Source: CAYRIH01 sp964424375 (GTDB taxonomy: Bacteria > Patescibacteriota > Kazan-3B-28 > UBA10110). From it: a stretch of DNA of 16,735 nt. The position numbers were made by a program, and so were the translations under genes. Below are positions 1 to 7,942 of this stretch, piece by piece. Within the stretch, counting starts at the first letter, position 1; each line of letters begins with the position of its first letter. The stretch lies in assembly GCA_964424375.1 (NCBI GenBank), contig CAYRIH010000012.1, positions 1-16,735 of the forward strand, read 5' to 3'. The notes below the pieces were generated by a model that saw nothing but the letters and a program-made list of their open reading frames with translations, was not told the DNA's origin and did not search any database.

Positions 1-1
1 T

Positions 2-832
2 TTAAATCACTGTTTACGCCAGGTAGCGGATAGGGACGCTAAGTTTGTTTCTGATTTAGCTAAGAGTTTGAGTTTGAAATTTGTAACTAAAAAAGTTGCT
101 GTATTAAGTTTGGCCAAGAAACAAAAACTAACACTTGAAGAAGCTGGAAGGAAAGCCAGATATGATTTTTTGAGAAATGTGGCTAAAAAATACAAAGCAG
201 AAGCAATTGTAACTGCTCATACATCTGATGATCAGGTCGAAACCATACTCATGAATTTATCAAGAGGAGCGTCTACTAGAGGATTAGCCGGGATGCAGGA
301 GTTAGGGAATAATATTTGGCGGCCATTGCTTGGTTTAAGCAAAGAACAACTCCTCAAGTTTGCCCAAAAATATGGTTTAAAATACAAAGAAGATAAAAGT
401 AATAAAGATTTAAATTATACTCGTAATCGAATTCGCCACTTATTAATTCCAACATTATTACAGATTAATCCAGGGGTTTTAAAAGTTATTTTGAGAAATG
501 CCGAAGTTTATACTGATTTGAAAAACTTTTTGGATGACTATGTACAACAGGTATATAGTAAAGTATTATCTAAAGCCACTAAAAATTTAGTTAGTTTAGA
601 TAATTATACCTTTGGTAAATTACATCCATTTATTCAAAATGAAATTTTATTATATGCAATTAAGGTACTACAAGGTGATAGGCAGGATTTTAAGAAAATT
701 CACTTGCAGGAAATGATGAAGGTAATCAAAAGTTCTAAGAGGGAATCCTATAAGCAACTGCCATCTAAATTGTTCCTGATAAAGACGTGTGATACGATTA
801 TTATTAGTCGTCGCAGACCTAAGAATTTATAA
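2..832 (+). CDS. tilS: tRNA(Ile)-lysidine synthase TilS, 5'-truncated by window edge
   Basis: TilS makes lysidine at position 34 of the CAU-anticodon tRNA-Ile, using ATP and lysine, so that the tRNA reads AUA; it acts in the cytoplasm. The frame is open from base 2, and 276 residues are present. Seen: LNHCLRQVADRDAKFV at the window start, matching the family's 'NHxLR...SDxDxxFV' segment, then EEAGRKARYDFL and TAHTSDDQVETILMNLSRG, a typical N-type PP-loop ATPase stretch, and RNRIRHLLIPTL. The ATP-binding SGGxDS P-loop must lie upstream of the window. The TTG at 68 is internal, not the start. The C-terminal part (about residues 150-276) is poorly conserved, as is usual for TilS. The stop lies 4 nt before ftsH; tilS-ftsH linkage is common in bacteria (often with hpt between, absent here), which supports the call. 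Confidence 0.93.
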   Translation, partial: LNHCLRQVADRDAKFVSDLAKSLSLKFVTKKVAVLSLAKKQKLTLEEAGRKARYDFLRNVAKKYKAEAIVTAHTSDDQVETILMNLSRGASTRGLAGMQELGNNIWRPLLGLSKEQLLKFAQKYGLKYKEDKSNKDLNYTRNRIRHLLIPTLLQINPGVLKVILRNAEVYTDLKNFLDDYVQQVYSKVLSKATKNLVSLDNYTFGKLHPFIQNEILLYAIKVLQGDRQDFKKIHLQEMMKVIKSSKRESYKQLPSKLFLIKTCDTIIISRRRPKNL

Positions 833-836
833 GTTT

Positions 837-2654
837 ATGAAGCTCAATAGAAATAAAATTATTGGCTATGGCCTGGTTATTATATTAGGTGCAAGTCTTA
901 TATACAGTCTTTTTGGTGTTGATGCCAGTCCGGTTAAAGAAATTCCATTTAGTCAAGTTATAGAGGATGCGTCAACTGGTAGGATAGATAAGATTATTAT
1001 TAATGGTGATGAACTGACAATAATTGGTAGTAATGGAGTGGAGTATTTGTCACGCAAGGAGCCCAATACGTCTTTAATTGAGGCTGGTATTGATCCAACA
1101 AAAGTCATTATTGAAGTTCAAGATGATTCTGCCAATGCTATTTGGTTAGGTTTAATTACATCTTTAATACCATTTATTTTGATTTTTGGATTTTTGTGGT
1201 TTATGTTGCGTCAAGCTCAAGGAGCCAGTAATCAAGCTTTGTCTTTCGGTCGCAGCCGTGCCAGAATGACATCACAACACGATAAAAACAAGATTACCTT
1301 TAAAGATATAGCTGGTGTGCATGAAGCTAAACAAGAACTTTTAGAAGTAGTAGAGTTTTTAAAGTACCCAAGCAAATTTTTAAGTATGGGGGCAAGAATT
1401 CCTAAGGGAGTTTTACTGCTTGGTCCTCCAGGAACTGGTAAAACATTGTTAGCTAAAGCGGTAGCTGGAGAAGCTGGGGTACCATTTTTCAACATCTCTG
1501 GTTCCGAGTTTGTCGAAATGTTTGTTGGTGTAGGGGCTTCTCGAGTTAGAGATCTGTTTGCTAAAGCTAAGCGTAATTCACCAGCCATTGTGTTTATTGA
1601 TGAAATAGATGCAGTGGGTCGTCAAAGAGGTGCTGGTTTAGGTGGCTCACATGACGAAAGAGAACAAACTCTCAATCAGATTTTAGTGGAGATGGATGGA
1701 TTTGAAACAGATACCAATGTAATTATTATAGCTGCCACTAATCGCCCTGATGTATTAGATCCTGCCCTTCTGCGGCCTGGACGCTTTGATCGAAGAGTAA
1801 TTTTAGATAAACCAGATGTTAAAGATAGAAAAGCTATTTTAGAAATCCATGTTCGCAATAAGCCATTAGAGGATAGTGTAGACTTAGGTATTCTGGCCTC
1901 TCAGACCCCTGGTTTTACTGGAGCTGATTTGCAGAATTTGGTTAATGAAGCATCAATTTTAGCAGCTCGACATAATAAAAAACGAGTTAGTCAGTTGGAA
2001 TTAAACAATGCTTTAGAGAAAGTTTTGTTGGGACCAGAGCGCCACAACAAAATTCTTAGTGATCAAGAGAAAAAAATTACAGCTTATCATGAAGCGGGTC
2101 ATGCCATTGTTTCGCATATTTTACCGCACGGAGACCCCGTGCATAAAGTTTCGGTTATATCTCGAGGTATGGCCTTGGGATACACCTGGAATATGCCTGC
2201 TAGTGATAAGTATCTTCATTCTAAATCACAATTTATTGACGAATTGGCAATTATATTAGGTGGTCGAGTGGCGGAAATGTTAGTTTTTAAAGAGATGACT
2301 ACAGGCGCGTCAAATGACTTGAATCGTTCTACTGAACTGGCTAGAAAGATGGTAACCCATTTTGGTATGAGTGATAAGCTTGGACCTATTACCTTTGGTA
2401 ATGGTGGCGAGGTAATATTTCTGGGCAAAGAAATTCATGAGAGAAAAAATTATAGTGAAAAAATTGCAGCAGTGATTGACGAAGAAGTTTCGTCTATCAT
2501 TAATCAAGCTGAAAATAAGGCAGTTTTGGTATTAAAAAAGTATCGCAAGGAACTGGATGCTGTATCTGCCCGATTGATTAAGGATGAGACTATAGAGAAG
2601 GAAGATTTTGAGGCTTTCTTTCCGGATACTGCCACCAAGAATGATGATAATTAA
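837..2654 (+). CDS. ftsH: ATP-dependent zinc metalloprotease FtsH
   Basis: Membrane-anchored AAA+ protease that extracts and degrades membrane and short-lived cytosolic proteins as a hexamer. It has 605 residues from ATG 837; this start is preferred over an in-frame GTG at 789 that would overlap tilS. Seen: first membrane segment about residues 8-27, a short extracytoplasmic domain, second membrane segment about 101-122, Walker A GPPGTGKT at 196-203, Walker B VFIDEIDA at 252-259, the SRH-type stretch ATNRPDVLDPALLRPGRFDR, the zinc-binding HEAGH at 418-422, and a third zinc ligand Asp about 494 in GASNDLNRS. All catalytic elements are intact and the length is close to the usual ~610-650. No Shine-Dalgarno is visible; the start is 4 nt after the tilS stop, so translational coupling is likely. 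murJ follows after 3 nt. Confidence 0.98.
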   Translation: MKLNRNKIIGYGLVIILGASLIYSLFGVDASPVKEIPFSQVIEDASTGRIDKIIINGDELTIIGSNGVEYLSRKEPNTSLIEAGIDPTKVIIEVQDDSANAIWLGLITSLIPFILIFGFLWFMLRQAQGASNQALSFGRSRARMTSQHDKNKITFKDIAGVHEAKQELLEVVEFLKYPSKFLSMGARIPKGVLLLGPPGTGKTLLAKAVAGEAGVPFFNISGSEFVEMFVGVGASRVRDLFAKAKRNSPAIVFIDEIDAVGRQRGAGLGGSHDEREQTLNQILVEMDGFETDTNVIIIAATNRPDVLDPALLRPGRFDRRVILDKPDVKDRKAILEIHVRNKPLEDSVDLGILASQTPGFTGADLQNLVNEASILAARHNKKRVSQLELNNALEKVLLGPERHNKILSDQEKKITAYHEAGHAIVSHILPHGDPVHKVSVISRGMALGYTWNMPASDKYLHSKSQFIDELAIILGGRVAEMLVFKEMTTGASNDLNRSTELARKMVTHFGMSDKLGPITFGNGGEVIFLGKEIHERKNYSEKIAAVIDEEVSSIINQAENKAVLVLKKYRKELDAVSARLIKDETIEKEDFEAFFPDTATKNDDN

Positions 2655-2657
2655 TCC

Positions 2658-4232
2658 ATGATTCGTAACCTTATCAATAGACGTTCTAGTGTATTAGAAG
2701 CAACAGTAGTTTTGGCTGTTGCCTCTTTAGTTAGTCGTTTATTTGGATTAATCAGGGATAGAACTTTAGCGGCGCATTTTGGGGCAGGGGATATTTTAGA
2801 TGCTTATTTTGCAGCGTTTAAAATTCCTGATCTAATTTTTGGTCTATTAATTTTGGGCGCATTGTCATCAGCGTTTATTCCAGTGTTTACAGATTATATT
2901 AAGCGTAATGGTAAAGATGAGGCTTGGAGCTTAGTTAATTCGTTAGTTAATTTTGGCATAGTATTATTAACTGGCATTTTGCTGCTTATTGCTATATTTG
3001 CTCCTCATTTAGCTAAAATTATAGTACCTGGTTTCGAGCCGGATAAACAAATGATGGTGGCTAACTTGATGCGAATAATGTTGCTCTCTCCTTTGTTTTT
3101 TGGCCTAAGCAATTTGGCGGGTGGCATTCTTAATTCATTCAAGAATTTTATTGTTTATGCTATAGCACCCATTGCTTATAATTTAGGTATTATCTTTGGC
3201 GTAATTTTCTTGGTGCCAATTTTTGGCTATATGGGATTGGCTTATGGTGTAGTTTTAGGCGCCTTTTTACATATGCTTATTCAATTACCCAGTGTATTTG
3301 CATTGGGTTATAAATATAGGATGCATATTAATTTTCGACATCCAGCATTACGTCGAATAGCTGTTTTAATGATACCCAGAACCATGGGCATTGCTGCTTA
3401 TCAAATATCTATTTTAGTTAATACTATAATTGCCTCTACATTAGCTGTGGGTAGTATTGCAGTTCTAAATTTAGCGGACAATTTATACAGTTTGCCGGTT
3501 AGTATATTTGGTATATCTTTTGCTGTGGCTGTTTTTCCAACTTTGGCTGAAAGATATACTCTCAAGCAAATTGATGAATTCAAACAAGATTTTATCCAAA
3601 CTTTGCGCCAAATTTTATATCTGATTGTTCCTACAATGATGCTGTATTGGCTGCTGAGAGCTCAAATAGTCAGGCTAATTTTGGGAGCTGGGCAGTTTGG
3701 ATGGGAAGACACTAGATTTACTGTGTCGGTGTTGGCTTTCTTAACTTTCGGTATGGCAGCTCAGGCCACAATTCCACTTTTGGCTCGTTCTTTTTATGCG
3801 TTGCAGGATACTAAGACTCCATTTTTGACTAGTTTAGCAGCTTTGACTATTAATGTAGTTGGTGCTCTTATTTTAATTAAATATCTTAATGTAGTTGGGT
3901 TAGCTTTGGCTATTTCTATAGCAGCTGTTGTTAACGCAGTTATTTTGTTTTTAATACTAAATCGTCGCCTACATGGGTTGTCAGTTAAGCCATTGATGAA
4001 TATGGGAGCTAAGATAATAATTAGTAGTTTAGTGATGGGAGGATTGGGTTATGGTGCTTTGCATGCCGCTAGCTGGGTAGTAAATACACATACTTTTTGG
4101 GGGTTGTTAACTCAAACTTTAATAGCAGTAGCAGTAGCAGTCTTATCATATTTGGCCATGACTCGTCATTTCAATCTACCAGAGGTTAAAATAGTAATGA
4201 AACCATTTCAAGCCCTGATTAAGAGATTTTGA
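2658..4232 (+). CDS. murJ: Lipid II flippase MurJ (MviN family)
   Basis: MurJ flips the peptidoglycan precursor lipid II across the cytoplasmic membrane. The 524 residues match the usual ~510-530. Seen: an N-terminal block with SRLFGLIRDRTLAAHFGAG and DAYFAAFKIPD, where the conserved Arg-rich 'SRxxGxxRD' element and the 'AFxxP' element are MurJ/MviN hallmarks; LSSAFIPVF after the first two helices; a 'RRIAVLMIPRTMGIA' block before the seventh to eighth helices; and RSFYALQDTKTPF in the second half, also typical. About 14 hydrophobic segments are visible, consistent with a MOP-superfamily fold. ATG 2658 follows the ftsH stop by 3 nt with no clear ribosome binding site. Its presence implies a peptidoglycan-making cell. 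TGA is the stop codon, which matters for the genetic code. Confidence 0.95.
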   Translation: MIRNLINRRSSVLEATVVLAVASLVSRLFGLIRDRTLAAHFGAGDILDAYFAAFKIPDLIFGLLILGALSSAFIPVFTDYIKRNGKDEAWSLVNSLVNFGIVLLTGILLLIAIFAPHLAKIIVPGFEPDKQMMVANLMRIMLLSPLFFGLSNLAGGILNSFKNFIVYAIAPIAYNLGIIFGVIFLVPIFGYMGLAYGVVLGAFLHMLIQLPSVFALGYKYRMHINFRHPALRRIAVLMIPRTMGIAAYQISILVNTIIASTLAVGSIAVLNLADNLYSLPVSIFGISFAVAVFPTLAERYTLKQIDEFKQDFIQTLRQILYLIVPTMMLYWLLRAQIVRLILGAGQFGWEDTRFTVSVLAFLTFGMAAQATIPLLARSFYALQDTKTPFLTSLAALTINVVGALILIKYLNVVGLALAISIAAVVNAVILFLILNRRLHGLSVKPLMNMGAKIIISSLVMGGLGYGALHAASWVVNTHTFWGLLTQTLIAVAVAVLSYLAMTRHFNLPEVKIVMKPFQALIKRF

Positions 4233-4234
4233 TT

Positions 4235-5146
4235 ATGTTATTAGGAATTCCATGGTACATTTATGCGCTGGCTTCTGCTGCTTTTATTGGAGTTAAGACT
4301 GTATTACAGAAAGCTGAGTTAAAAAAAGAGCATTCTCTTGACTATGTAGTGGCCTTTTCTTTAGTTACTATGATTATTGCTTTTTTCCTTTGGCCTTGGG
4401 TACGCTTAAGTAATTTGGATTTATTGAGTATTGTTTATACCTATGTAGCTGCAGCTTTAGGTTCAATAGCTATTTGGCTTGGTGCTAAGGCGCTACGTCA
4501 TCTTGAAGTTTCTTTTGTATCTCCCCAAACTGTTCTGACTACTGTTTTTTCTTTATTCTTTGCCTATTTATTCCTTCATGAAGTTCTTACTGGGAATCAA
4601 TGGATAGGAGTAGCCGTGTTGCTTTTAGGTGGAGTGATACTAGTAAGAGGTTCTTTTGTATCTTTTCATTCCTTTGGCTTGCCGGCTAAACTTCAGATTG
4701 GGAAATGGTTTAATAAGAAAACAATTTGGCTTTTTGAACTGTTTTTGATCTTATCGATGTTCCTTTTTGGTTTAGCTACTGTTTTTGATAAGATTGTTTT
4801 AACTCGTATTGATGTTATTACTTTTATCTTTTTGATTAGCATTTTTCTTTTCATTAATCATTTAATTTTATATTGGGCAGTGGTAGGGGATATTAGACAA
4901 ATACCAGCTAGAGTTGATCATTTGGGTTGGATGATTGTTGGTATTGCTGTATTAACTATTTTGTCACGTCTAACTTATGCTCAAGCTTTAAATCTAGCAG
5001 ATCTGTCATTAGTTATGCCATTGAAAAAAATATCTATCCTGATCCCTACTATTTGGGGTGGTCAATTATTTAAAGAGAAACATTTATCTATGCGCATAGC
5101 TGTGGCTTTATTAATGTTGTTTGGTGTTTGGTTGCTGGTTAAATAA
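4235..5146 (+). CDS. EamA/DMT-superfamily membrane transporter
   Basis: Probable drug/metabolite-type transporter; substrate unknown. From ATG 4235 it has 303 residues. A TTG at 4229 in the same frame would overlap murJ by 4 nt and is less likely. About ten hydrophobic segments are arranged as two five-helix halves: IYALASAAFIGVKTVLQKAELK and SFVSPQTVLTTVFSLFFAYLFLHE in the first half, MFLFGLATVFDKIVLTRID and LADLSLVMPLKKISILIPTIWGGQLFKEKH in the second. The 'P...(hydrophobic)...E' ending of each half (FLHE; LFKEKH) is characteristic of EamA repeats. It is adjacent to murJ, so it is probably in the same transcript, and it is the last gene before a terminator. An undecaprenyl-phosphate or amino-sugar carrier role is possible from context, but this is inference only. 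Confidence 0.85.
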   Translation: MLLGIPWYIYALASAAFIGVKTVLQKAELKKEHSLDYVVAFSLVTMIIAFFLWPWVRLSNLDLLSIVYTYVAAALGSIAIWLGAKALRHLEVSFVSPQTVLTTVFSLFFAYLFLHEVLTGNQWIGVAVLLLGGVILVRGSFVSFHSFGLPAKLQIGKWFNKKTIWLFELFLILSMFLFGLATVFDKIVLTRIDVITFIFLISIFLFINHLILYWAVVGDIRQIPARVDHLGWMIVGIAVLTILSRLTYAQALNLADLSLVMPLKKISILIPTIWGGQLFKEKHLSMRIAVALLMLFGVWLLVK

Positions 5147-5289
5147 AAAATTAACCCCAACACTTTAGTGTTGGGGCTTTGAAGTGGGCCATATGTTTAG
5201 GAGAGTTCTTTTGATATATAAAAAAATGTCCAAGGGCCTCATCTTCTAGCTGCTATCTAAGATGGCCCTAAAAGGGAGACCCTCAGATC
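5145..5289 (-). ncRNA. Putative structured non-coding RNA on the minus strand
   Basis: A near-consensus minus-strand promoter (5296-5323) would start RNA at about 5289. The minus strand then shows a small hairpin AGGG-TCT-CCCT (5283-5273) and an 11-bp hairpin (AGGGCC at + 5233-5238 and ATCTT at 5241-5245, pairing AAGAT at 5259-5263 and GGCCCT at 5264-5269, with a 2-nt bulge). A run of seven U follows (+ 5226-5220), six nt beyond the stem. Transcription could end there (about 70 nt) or at the strong terminator near 5147 (about 145 nt). GGGCCAT (+ 5262-5268) can also pair with a second partner at + 5186-5192, so alternative folds exist. No credible coding frame is seen on this strand. I do not recognise an RNA family (not SRP, tmRNA or RNase P). 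It is inferred from promoter, structure and terminator only. Confidence 0.5.
5147..5180. terminator. Bidirectional intrinsic terminator (better in minus direction)
   Basis: Perfect 9-bp stem CCCCAACAC (5155-5163), loop TTTA, GTGTTGGGG (5168-5176). On the + strand only CTTTG follows, a weak U-tract, while the + strand just upstream is A-rich (about 5144-5154). Read on the minus strand, the stem is therefore followed by TTAATTTTTTATTT, a good U-tract. It can end the tilS-ftsH-murJ-EamA transcript, but it looks better designed to end a minus-strand transcript arriving from the right. Confidence 0.85.
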
Positions 5290-5295
5290 ATTTGC

Positions 5296-5323
5296 ATTAT
5301 ACATTGTTCATTAGGTTTGTCAA
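5296..5323 (-). promoter_or_regulatory. Near-consensus sigma70-type promoter, minus strand
   Basis: Read on the minus strand: -35 TTGACA (+ 5318-5323) and -10 TATAAT (+ 5296-5301), both exact consensus, with a 16-bp spacer. It points away from lepA toward the terminator at 5155-5176, with no protein-coding gene in between. Confidence 0.7.
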
Positions 5324-5372
5324 TATTCTTGCTCTGAGAGCTGAAATTGTATTATAGCTAATATATTTTTAG

Positions 5373-5378
5373 TACAAT
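5373..5378 (+). promoter_or_regulatory. Putative lepA -10 box close to the start codon
   Basis: TACAAT lies 6 nt before the lepA ATG. No convincing -35 is present; the best is TTGTAT at 5347-5352 with a 20-bp spacer. If used, transcription would start at about the A of the ATG, giving a leaderless mRNA. No Shine-Dalgarno motif occurs before lepA, which agrees. A chance match in AT-rich DNA is possible. Confidence 0.4.
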
Positions 5379-5384
5379 GATTAT

Positions 5385-7160
5385 ATGACTCAAAACAAAA
5401 TAAGAAACTTTTGTATAATAGCGCACATTGATCATGGTAAATCAACTTTGGCTGATCGGTTTTTGGAAATTACTAAAACTGTAGAAAAGCGAAAAATGAA
5501 AAATCAGCTTTTAGATACTATGGATTTAGAAAGAGAACGTGGTATCACTATAAAATTGCAGCCAGTACGAATGCAATACAAAGGTTATTTATTAAATTTA
5601 ATTGATACGCCTGGGCATGTAGATTTTAGTTACGAAGTTTCTCGCTCTTTGGCTGCAGTTGAGGGTGTTATTTTATTAGTTGATGCTAGCCAGGGAATAG
5701 AGGCTCAAACTTTAGCCCATTTGAATTTAGCTAAAGACCTAGGTCTAAAAATTATTCCAGTGATCAATAAAATAGATTTGCCAGGGGCAGATATCAAGGC
5801 TGTTAAACAAGAATTGCTTAATCTTTTAAATATAAACGGGTCAGAGATTTTAGAAGTATCTGGTAAGACTGGTCTGGGTGTAGAAAAATTATTAGATAGA
5901 ATAATATCAGATGTTCCAATGCCAAAAGGGAATGATAAAGATTCATTAAGAGCTTTGATTTTTGATTCTGTTTTTGATCGATACAAGGGAGTAATTGCTT
6001 ATATTAGAATAATTGATGGCCAAGTTAAAGTTAACGATTCAATCAAGATGATGGCATCCAAAGCTGTGTCAGAAGTTTTGGAAGTTGGCATCTTTAATCC
6101 ACAGCTAAAAGCATCAGATATTTTAGCAGCAGGTGAAATTGGCTATATAGCATCTGGTTTAAGGGATGTCAGTCAAGTGAGAGTAGGAGATACCATTACT
6201 TTGTCTACTGCCACTAATATAGAACTATTATCTGGGTATAAACAGGTTAAACCTTTTGTTTATGCTGGAATTTTTACAGTAGATAACAATGATTATTCTA
6301 AATTACGAGATGCTCTTTCAAAATTGGCACTAAATGATTCGGCGTTAATTTATGAACCAGAAAATTCTCCTGCGCTGGGTTTTGGTTTTAGATGTGGATT
6401 TTTGGGTTTATTGCACTTAGAAATTATTAAAGAAAGATTAGAAAGGGAATTTAATCTAAATTTAATTGCCACCACTCCCACAGTTAGTTATCAAATAACT
6501 TTAAATGATAGTTCTAAAAGTTTTATTAGTAATCCAACCGAATTACCACCAACTAACAAACTAAATTTTATATCAGAACCCTGGGTTAAATTAGAAATTC
6601 TATCTCCCGTAAAGTATTTAGGAGCGATTATAGAATTATTGCAGAACAAAAGGGGGATACAAAAAAATATTGAGCATTTAGATCAAAATAGAGTTTTAAT
6701 AAATTATGAAATACCTTTAAGTAGCATTATTGTAGATTTTTATGATCAATTAAAAAGCATTTCGTCTGGTTATGCGTCTATGAATTATGAATTTTTAGAA
6801 TACAGAAAAGGGAATTTAGTAAAAATAGATATTTTAGTTGCGGAAGCATCTGTAGATGCTTTAAGCATAATCGTAGATAGACCTTCGGCCAGAAATTTGG
6901 GTATATCTATCATTGAAAAATTAAAAAAATTGATACCCAGGCAAAATTTTAAGATTGCTTTGCAAGCGGCTATTGGAGGTAAGATAATTGCTAGGGATGA
7001 TATTCCTCCATACAGAAAAGATGTGCTGGCAAAGCTTTATGGGGGAGATAGAACCAGAAAAGATAAATTGTTAAAAAAACAGGCTAAGGGCAAAAAACGG
7101 ATGAAATCTATAGGCAGAGTTGATATTCCCCAAGAAGCTTTCTTGAAATTAATGAAATAA
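5385..7160 (+). CDS. lepA: Elongation factor 4 (LepA), ribosome-associated GTPase
   Basis: LepA/EF4 is a translational GTPase related to EF-G that acts on ribosomes under stress or during initiation. The 591 residues are the usual ~600. Seen: G1 AHIDHGKST at residues 13-21, MDLERERGITIK (switch I/G2), DTPGH at 74-78 (G3), NKID at 128-131 (G4), then EF-G-like domains II, III and V. The LepA-specific C-terminal domain includes RDDIPPYRKDVLAKLYGGD and ends with KGKKRMKSIGRVDIPQEAF, the hallmark separating LepA from EF-G and BipA. It lacks EF-G domain IV, as expected. It stands alone between the intergenic region at 5147-5384 and the heat-shock operon. No Shine-Dalgarno is present; a -10-like TACAAT 6 nt before the ATG suggests a leaderless message. 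Confidence 0.98.
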   Translation: MTQNKIRNFCIIAHIDHGKSTLADRFLEITKTVEKRKMKNQLLDTMDLERERGITIKLQPVRMQYKGYLLNLIDTPGHVDFSYEVSRSLAAVEGVILLVDASQGIEAQTLAHLNLAKDLGLKIIPVINKIDLPGADIKAVKQELLNLLNINGSEILEVSGKTGLGVEKLLDRIISDVPMPKGNDKDSLRALIFDSVFDRYKGVIAYIRIIDGQVKVNDSIKMMASKAVSEVLEVGIFNPQLKASDILAAGEIGYIASGLRDVSQVRVGDTITLSTATNIELLSGYKQVKPFVYAGIFTVDNNDYSKLRDALSKLALNDSALIYEPENSPALGFGFRCGFLGLLHLEIIKERLEREFNLNLIATTPTVSYQITLNDSSKSFISNPTELPPTNKLNFISEPWVKLEILSPVKYLGAIIELLQNKRGIQKNIEHLDQNRVLINYEIPLSSIIVDFYDQLKSISSGYASMNYEFLEYRKGNLVKIDILVAEASVDALSIIVDRPSARNLGISIIEKLKKLIPRQNFKIALQAAIGGKIIARDDIPPYRKDVLAKLYGGDRTRKDKLLKKQAKGKKRMKSIGRVDIPQEAFLKLMK

Positions 7161-7195
7161 ATAAACTGTTTGTAGACAGGATAATATGATTTTTT

Positions 7196-7222
7196 CTAGC
7201 ACTCTGTTGACAAGAGTGCCAA
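7196..7222 (+). promoter_or_regulatory. CIRCE operator (HrcA binding site)
   Basis: CTAGCACTC (7196-7204), 9-nt spacer TGTTGACAA, GAGTGCCAA (7214-7222). Against the CIRCE consensus TTAGCACTC-N9-GAGTGCTAA there is one mismatch in each arm, and spacing is exact. It stands immediately before hrcA, which encodes the CIRCE repressor, so autoregulation of the heat-shock operon is expected. The inverted repeat could also form a hairpin at the end of lepA transcripts. Confidence 0.93.
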
Positions 7223-7235
7223 GTTATATTTAAAT
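7207..7235 (+). promoter_or_regulatory. Heat-shock operon promoter embedded in CIRCE
   Basis: -35 TTGACA (7207-7212) lies wholly inside the CIRCE spacer. With a 17-bp spacer the -10 is TTAAAT (7230-7235). HrcA bound to CIRCE would occlude the -35. The hrcA ATG is 8 nt after the -10, so the transcript would be leaderless or nearly so, and no Shine-Dalgarno is visible. Confidence 0.65.
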
Positions 7236-7243
7236 AAATTGGT

Positions 7244-7942
7244 ATGGATAATAATACTCGAAAAAAAGATGTACTCAAATTTTTAGTAGAAACTTTTGTG
7301 CATACTAATCAACCAGTAGGGTCAATGCAAATTGCTGAACAATTGCCTTACGAAATTAGTTCTGCAACTATCCGAAATGATATGGTCGAAATGACAGCTT
7401 TAGGATTACTAATCCAGCCTCATACTTCAGCTGGCAGAATTCCTACTGATGTGGGATATAGGCATTATGTAAAAATTCTAACCGAGGAACGAAAAGAGCT
7501 TTCTAGAAGGCAAAGGGAAATATTAGAGCGTCACTTTAAAAATTTAAAAAATTTGCAGGAAAAATATCAATTAGCAGCCAGATTATTAGCAGAGTTGTCC
7601 GGTAGCGTAGGATTTCTCATGGATGACACAAAGAGAGTTTATATGTCGGGTTTAAGCAATATGGCTAAGTCGCCAGAATTTAGTGACGAATCATTTAGAG
7701 TCAATCTAATCCAGGCTTTAGAACAACCGGACGAGTTAATACGCAATTTACCATTATCACTAGATTTTAAAGATATTAATGTAGTAATTGGTGATAATCC
7801 CCAAATTAAAAAAGCCACCATAGTAGTTTCTAATTTTGGCCCCGGAGGCAAAAAGATTATAAGTATTATTGGGCCAACCAGAATGCAGTATAAAAAAGCC
7901 TTACCGTTGATAAATTATATTAAAAAGATATTAGATGAATAA
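7244..7942 (+). CDS. hrcA: Heat-inducible transcription repressor HrcA, short form
   Basis: HrcA represses heat-shock genes by binding CIRCE. The N-terminal winged-helix part (about residues 1-75) is clear: VETFVHTNQPVGSMQIAEQL, SSATIRNDMVEMTALGLL, HTSAGRIPTDVGYRHYV. The C-terminal effector part is also recognisable: MSGLSNMAKSPEFSDE, INVVIGDNP and IISIIGPTRMQYKKALPLI. At 232 residues it is about 100 shorter than typical HrcA (~340). The missing part lies between the helical linker (about 80-120) and the GLSN segment, where other HrcA proteins carry a large inserted dimerisation domain. The frame is intact and both ends are conserved, so this looks like a compact form rather than a broken gene. 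It overlaps grpE by 8 nt, implying coupled translation, and is controlled by the CIRCE just upstream. Confidence 0.93.
   Translation: MDNNTRKKDVLKFLVETFVHTNQPVGSMQIAEQLPYEISSATIRNDMVEMTALGLLIQPHTSAGRIPTDVGYRHYVKILTEERKELSRRQREILERHFKNLKNLQEKYQLAARLLAELSGSVGFLMDDTKRVYMSGLSNMAKSPEFSDESFRVNLIQALEQPDELIRNLPLSLDFKDINVVIGDNPQIKKATIVVSNFGPGGKKIISIIGPTRMQYKKALPLINYIKKILDE

Noticed and set aside
789..836. Upstream GTG start for FtsH adding 16 residues.
   Set aside because: It overlaps tilS by 44 nt, has no ribosome binding site, and ATG 837 gives the expected FtsH N-terminus just before the first membrane segment.
5199..5249. Possible + strand leader peptide: AGGAGAG then TTG at 5211 opening 12 codons (ending GLIF-stop) before alternative hairpins, suggesting attenuation of lepA.
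   Set aside because: No + strand promoter is visible after the 5155-5176 terminator, no U-tract follows the hairpin on this strand, and the minus-strand promoter explains the structure better.
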